From positions 1 to 6,998 of the forward strand of contig JAUXBQ010000141.1 of the NCBI GenBank assembly GCA_030619365.1: a stretch of 6,998 bases of DNA. Reading direction: 5' to 3'. The position numbers were made by a program, and so were the translations under genes. Of this stretch, positions 5,717-6,998 are shown piece after piece. Source of the stretch: a candidate division FCPU426 bacterium. Lineage in GTDB: Bacteria; Oederibacteriota; JAAXVQ01; JAUVAV01. Position 1 is the first letter of the stretch; each line of letters starts with the position of its first letter. Under the pieces are notes generated by a model that was not told the DNA's origin, did not search any database, and saw only the letters and a list, made by a program, of their open reading frames with translations.

Positions 5717-6595
5717 ATGGATACTCTAATAGCCAAAGCCAGAATTCTGATCGAAGCGCTGCCGTACATCAAAACGTTTTACGGAAAAACCGTGGTCATC
5801 AAATACGGCGGCGCGGCCATGATCGACGAGACCCTGAAAGAGGAGGTCATGCAGGACCTGGTGCTCATGAAATACGTGGGCATCCGGCCGGTGGTCGTTC
5901 ACGGCGGGGGGCCGGAGATTACGCGGATCATGGAGCAAATGGGGAAAAAAGTGGAGTTCGTCGAAGGCCGGCGGGTCACCGACAAAGCCAGCATGGAGAT
6001 CATCGAGATGGTTTTGGTCGGGAAGTTAAACCAGGAAATCGTCGCGGCCATCAACCGGCACGGCGGCACGGCTGTGGGGCTCTCCGGCAAGGACGGGGGC
6101 CTGCTCACCGCGCGCAAAGTGGTGGACTCCAAGGTGGACCTGGGCTATGTGGGCGAGGTATTCAAGGTGAAGCCGGATATCATTCACACGCTTGACCGGG
6201 AAAATTTCATTCCCGTCATCGCGCCCGTGGGCGTGGATGCCGAGGGCCAGACGTACAACAACAATGCCGACGACGTGGCCGCCGCGGTGGCCGTGGCCTT
6301 GCAGGCGGATAAATTCCTGCTCCTGACCGACGTCCCCGGGATTTTGCGGGATCCCCGGAACCCCGACTCCCTGCTCTCCACCCTGCCGGTGTCGAAAATC
6401 GAGGAGCTGATCTCCCAGGGCGTCATTTCGGGCGGAATGCTGCCCAAAGTCAGGGCCTGCGAGCGGGCCCTGACCGGCGGCGTGCACAAGGCCCATATCA
6501 TCAACGGGAAGGTCTCCCACGCGCTCTTGCTGGAGCTTTTCACGGACAAAGGCATCGGCACCCAACTGGTGGTGAAGGAAGGCTCGGAACCGTGA
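5717..6595 (+). CDS. argB: Acetylglutamate kinase (arginine biosynthesis, step 2)
   Basis: Phosphorylates N-acetyl-L-glutamate with ATP to give N-acetylglutamyl 5-phosphate; cytosolic, amino-acid-kinase fold. The chosen start gives 292 residues, typical of the family. Visible motifs are VVIKYGGAAM (26-35) with K29 for phosphate binding, VVHGGGPEI (60-68), GRRVTDK (84-90), GLSGKDGGLL (121-130), YNNNADDVAAAVA (180-192), LLLTDVPGIL (201-210) and GGMLPKV (239-245) with K244. An N-terminal helix precedes the kinase core (ARILIEALPYIKTFYGK, about 8-24), and the C-terminus has KAHIINGKVSHALLLELF. Both features are known from arginine-inhibited hexameric enzymes and absent from the arginine-insensitive E. 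coli type, so feedback inhibition by arginine is likely (inference). argB follows hslU by 60 bp and its TGA overlaps the argD start. Extending to TTG 5672 would add 15 residues and is unlikely. Confidence 0.96.
   Translation: MDTLIAKARILIEALPYIKTFYGKTVVIKYGGAAMIDETLKEEVMQDLVLMKYVGIRPVVVHGGGPEITRIMEQMGKKVEFVEGRRVTDKASMEIIEMVLVGKLNQEIVAAINRHGGTAVGLSGKDGGLLTARKVVDSKVDLGYVGEVFKVKPDIIHTLDRENFIPVIAPVGVDAEGQTYNNNADDVAAAVAVALQADKFLLLTDVPGILRDPRNPDSLLSTLPVSKIEELISQGVISGGMLPKVRACERALTGGVHKAHIINGKVSHALLLELFTDKGIGTQLVVKEGSEP
6575..6582 (+). promoter_or_regulatory. Shine-Dalgarno for argD within the argB 3' end
   Basis: AAGGAAGG ends 9 bases before GTG 6592. This supports the overlapping GTGA start over the later ATG at 6625, which has only a weak purine stretch (GAAAGA) upstream. 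Confidence 0.6.
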
Positions 6596-6998
6596 AGCCC
6601 GGCGGCTTGAGCACGAAAGACATCATGGGGTTGGAAGCCGAATATATCGCCCAGACTTTCCAGCGGCATCCCGTGGCTTGGGCCCGGGGAGAAGGCTGCC
6701 GGCTCTATGACCAGGAAGGCCGGGCGTATCTGGATTTTTTTTCCGGGCACGCGGTCATGAACCTAGGTTTCGGACACCCGGCGCAGCAGGCGGCCATGCG
6801 GGATCAGTTGGGCCGGCTGGTGCACACGGGAAACCTTTTTTATCTCGAACCTCAGGTGCGGCTGGCCCGGCTCCTGGTGGAAAAGACTTTCGGGGACAAG
6901 GTTTTTTTCTCCAACAGCGGGTCCGAAATCGTTGAGTTGGCCATCAAGCTGGGGAGAAAATGGGCCAGGCGCCAGCGGCCGGGAGAGGATCGCTATGA
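6592..6998 (+). CDS. argD: Acetylornithine aminotransferase, N-terminal 135 residues, cut by window end
   Basis: Class III PLP-dependent aminotransferase that converts N-acetylglutamate 5-semialdehyde to N-acetylornithine using glutamate (arginine pathway step 4). Translation from GTG 6592 stays open for 135 codons to the window edge. GEGCRLYDQEGRAYLDF (33-49), NLGFGHPA (57-64), HTGNLFYLEPQVRLARLLVE (78-97) and KVFFSNSGSEIVELAIKLG (103-121) align well with ArgD. NSGSE (108-112) is the phosphate-binding loop. The catalytic PLP lysine lies beyond the window. Two positions look unusual: SGHAVMNLG, where most ArgD have AGIAVNxLG, and SEIVELAIK, where SEANEAAIK is usual. Another omega-aminotransferase of this class is possible, but the adjacent, overlapping argB makes ArgD the strong choice. 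ATG 6625 is an alternative start that would drop 11 poorly conserved residues. Confidence 0.92.
   Translation, partial: MKPGGLSTKDIMGLEAEYIAQTFQRHPVAWARGEGCRLYDQEGRAYLDFFSGHAVMNLGFGHPAQQAAMRDQLGRLVHTGNLFYLEPQVRLARLLVEKTFGDKVFFSNSGSEIVELAIKLGRKWARRQRPGEDRY

Overview
This window is a co-directional, tightly packed block of bacterial housekeeping genes, all on the + strand: topA (3' part), an unrecognised 383-residue protein, xerC, hslV, hslU, argB and argD (5' part). Codon third positions are strongly G/C-biased and homogeneous across all genes. I see no insertion sequence, phage, CRISPR, tRNA or rRNA signal. The order topA-(trmFO)-xerC-hslV-hslU is a classic bacterial cluster (topA-trmFO-codV-clpQ-clpY in Bacillus). 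A continuation into argB-argD is, from memory, typical of Geobacter-like Desulfobacterota and some related or candidate phyla. The organism is therefore probably a GC-rich, Gram-negative-type bacterium of such a lineage. The sequence alone does not fix the phylum.

Layout: bases 1-1544 carry the C-terminal 513 residues of DNA topoisomerase I, with the catalytic tyrosine and four Cys4 zinc ribbons. Its stop overlaps the GTG start of the unknown gene (1541-2692), whose stop overlaps the GTG start of xerC (2692-3555), so these three look translationally coupled. A 161-bp gap (3556-3716) follows. It holds small inverted repeats, an unusually A/T-rich patch that could be a promoter, and a bulged hairpin upstream of hslV. 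hslV (3717-4256) overlaps hslU (4253-5656) by ATGA. A 60-bp gap with two overlapping, mutually exclusive hairpin arms precedes argB (5717-6595). argB overlaps argD (6592 to the window end) by GTGA.

Functionally the block joins chromosome topology and dimer resolution (TopA, XerC), the two-part ATP-dependent protease HslVU, and steps 2 and 4 of arginine biosynthesis (ArgB, ArgD). The HslV and HslU residues needed for activity are all visible.

Nothing here is convincingly an undescribed multi-gene system. The best candidate for novelty is the 383-residue protein sitting where trmFO often sits. It appears to contain two diverged copies of a PATAN/DUF4388-like beta-rich module followed by an acidic linker and a helical C-terminal domain. 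The second item worth attention is the argB leader, with its alternative stems next to the ribosome binding site.
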